Source of the DNA: an uncultured Ruminococcus sp.
GTDB lineage: Bacteria > Bacillota > Clostridia > Oscillospirales > Acutalibacteraceae
Direction: 5' to 3'
NCBI GenBank assembly: GCA_902765855.1
Contig: CACXBF010000007.1
Location: 1-64,000 of the forward strand
Length of the DNA: 64,000 nt
Shown here: piece after piece, positions 63,134 through 64,000 of the stretch
Position numbering within the stretch: position 1 is the first letter of the stretch
How the letters are laid out: each line of letters begins with the position of its first letter
Made by a program: the position numbers and the translations under genes
The notes under the pieces: model-generated
What the model was told of the DNA's origin: nothing
The model's database searches: none
What the model saw: the letters and a program-made list of their open reading frames with translations, nothing else

Positions 63134-63441
63134 TCCTTATCTTCCTTTTTTTGATTTTCAGCAAGGCGTTTAAATGCTTGTGTATAACCGTCACTGCCAT
63201 AGGACAAAGCACGATTTACCCTGCTTATTGTCGCTGTACTTGCTCCTGTATCTTTAACAATATCTGCATAAATTTCATGATTTGAAAGCATATATGCTAC
63301 TTTAAGTCTTTGAGCCATTGCGTGTATTTCTTGAACTGTACATAAATCATCAAGAAAACTATAACATTCTTCTATGGAATTAAGATTTAATATAACTTTA
63401 CAAAGGAACTCTGTATCTTCATTTACAATTTTCGGGTTCAT
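63130..63441 (-). CDS. yerC: TrpR-like protein YerC/YecD
   Basis: 103 residues with the TrpR-like fold: LDDLCTVQEIHAMAQRLKVAYMLS (helices), then the HTH SNHEIYADIVKDTGASTATISRVNRAL (about 49-75). The family is named YerC/YecD and is widespread in Firmicutes; its regulon is not known. ATG 63441 is chosen (GGAGG, 7 nt upstream), which excludes longer frames that begin at 63528. First gene of the leftward run ending at obgE. Confidence 0.88.
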   Translation of the reverse strand: MNPKIVNEDTEFLCKVILNLNSIEECYSFLDDLCTVQEIHAMAQRLKVAYMLSNHEIYADIVKDTGASTATISRVNRALSYGSDGYTQAFKRLAENQKKEDKE

Positions 63442-63479
63442 AGCATTTTCCTCCGATAATACCATTTTAGTGTAATAAA

Positions 63480-63508
63480 ATTTTAGCATATAAAAGCACG
63501 AAAGTAAA
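63480..63508 (-). promoter_or_regulatory. Promoter of the yerC-to-obgE run
   Basis: Minus strand TTTACT (63503-63508), 17-nt spacer, TAAAAT (63480-63485), 38 nt before the yerC start. Confidence 0.55.
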
Positions 63509-63543
63509 GGAGTAAAATATCTTATCATAATGTGAGTTCAATA

Positions 63544-63640
63544 AAAATTAAAAGTTTCACTCAAGGCGAAATGTCTCCGCCTTCAAGATGCGTCTAAATT
63601 TTAAAAATTAAAAGTTTTGTTCAAGTTTTTCTTCAAAATT
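63544..63640 (+). repeat. Dispersed intergenic repeat, two end modules
   Basis: AAAATTAAAAGTTTCACTCAAG with the imperfect hairpin GGCGAAATGTCTCCGCC and AGATGCGTC (63544-63600), then a second AAAATTAAAAGTTTTGTTCAAG (about 63603-63624). Same modules as at 39.88 and 21.13 kb. Confidence 0.7.
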
Positions 63641-63726
63641 ATTATTAATAGCTATTATCAAATCAACATTAATATAAATCATAAAGATTTAGCAGTTAAA
63701 TTTATACACAAATTGTGTCTTTTAAC

Positions 63727-63755
63727 TTGACACACAAAAACAAATATTCTATAAT
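63727..63755 (+). promoter_or_regulatory. Strong promoter of the right-edge gene
   Basis: Plus strand TTGACA (63727-63732), 17-nt spacer, TATAAT (63750-63755). It gives an untranslated leader of about 195 nt before the ATG at 63957. Confidence 0.8.
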
Positions 63756-63913
63756 TAAATATAGAAAGTCTTGACGAAATTGTCATATAAAGTTTTCTCC
63801 GTCAGCTTTATATTAAGTCCGAACAGTATTAGTAAGCTTTCTTATGCGTGATATTAACAATTTGTCTTGGAAGTATTTCAAGTCAAATAGTAATATAACG
63901 CTATTTTTTGACC

Positions 63914-63942
63914 AATCATATACACATATAGTGTATATGATT
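63914..63942 (+). promoter_or_regulatory. Perfect 12-bp hairpin before the ribosome site
   Basis: AATCATATACAC (63914-63925) pairs exactly with GTGTATATGATT (63931-63942) around a 5-nt loop, and AAAGGAGG follows at once. It could act as an operator for a dimeric regulator (the DNA is a near-perfect palindrome) or as an RNA structure next to the start site. Confidence 0.6.
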
Positions 63943-63956
63943 AAAAAGGAGGATTC

Positions 63957-64000
63957 ATGACAGAAATTATTATTTCGGCTAATAAAAGAATTAGCTTGAA
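63957..64000 (+). CDS. Start of an unidentified gene, cut by the window edge
   Basis: ATG 63957 follows AAAGGAGG by 7 nt. The visible residues read MTEIIISANKRISLK. Too short to identify. The promoter at 63727 and the hairpin at 63914 belong to it. Confidence 0.6.
   Translation, partial: MTEIIISANKRISL

Noticed and set aside
63541..64000. Known riboswitch class in the leader of the right-edge gene
   Set aside because: I could not match the sequence to a known class by eye. It is reported only as a structured leader.

Overview
The window is a low-GC (by eye roughly one-third G+C) chromosomal segment from an anaerobic Firmicute of class Clostridia, most likely a gut or rumen Oscillospiraceae/Ruminococcus-type organism. 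The grounds are a spoVAD and a SpoVD-type PBP, a T-box tyrS leader, RNase M5, a MraZ-led division cluster, a membrane-anchored cohesin-type protein and many Clostridia-style household genes. The genus cannot be fixed from sequence alone. Most genes are on the minus strand.

Region by region. 1-270 holds a consensus sigma-A promoter firing leftwards out of the window, with the look of an rRNA-operon promoter. 270-4770 is a decayed giant secreted protein (14 fibronectin type III repeats plus a CAP domain) broken by a stop codon and several frameshifts. 4.9-9.2 kb carries a lipoprotein, galU and two proteins of unknown role. 9.4-12.5 kb has a cohesin-type surface protein and two convergent D,D-carboxypeptidases. 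12.7-16.0 kb has an apgM-type phosphomutase, a PLP decarboxylase and a small XRE regulator with a triple operator. 16.2-21.0 kb is rnmV-holA-comEC-GNAT-HIT. 21.5-33.9 kb is one long leftward array starting at a tyrosine T-box: tyrS-nusB-tsaD-like-xseA-xseB-ispA-dxs-tlyA-nadK-(unknown 404 aa)-argR-recN. 34.3-47.4 kb is the division and wall (dcw) cluster mraZ-rsmH-ftsL-spoVD-(degenerate Mur ligase)-mraY-ftsW-murG-murA-ftsQ-ftsZ. It lacks murC, murD, murE, murF and ftsA. 48.1-50.1 kb is a rightward PfkB kinase and TrmB regulator. 50.1-52 kb has a PAP2 phosphatase and an isolated spoVAD. 52.1-63.5 kb is a tightly packed leftward run: yerC-methyltransferase-vat-like-[broken GNAT]-HD hydrolase-[broken lipoprotein]-hslO-moxR-GT-GT-obgE. 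A new rightward gene with a long structured leader begins at the right edge.

Working together: the dcw genes build and place septal peptidoglycan, and the carboxypeptidases and PAP2 enzyme trim peptide stems and recycle the lipid carrier. ispA and dxs feed undecaprenyl synthesis. The tyrS-to-recN array couples translation, RNA modification, isoprenoid, NADP and DNA repair genes under a tRNA-Tyr-sensing leader.

The most interesting items are: a Mur-ligase-like protein with a degenerate P-loop at the murE/murF position; a mosaic family of hairpin-rich intergenic repeats found at seven or more sites; an unrecognised protein with a ParB/sulfiredoxin-like His-His motif between argR and nadK; a MoxR ATPase paired with two GT-C membrane enzymes; and four-fold 10-bp-phased MraZ boxes. 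I saw no CRISPR array, prophage, insertion sequence with a transposase, or tRNA gene.
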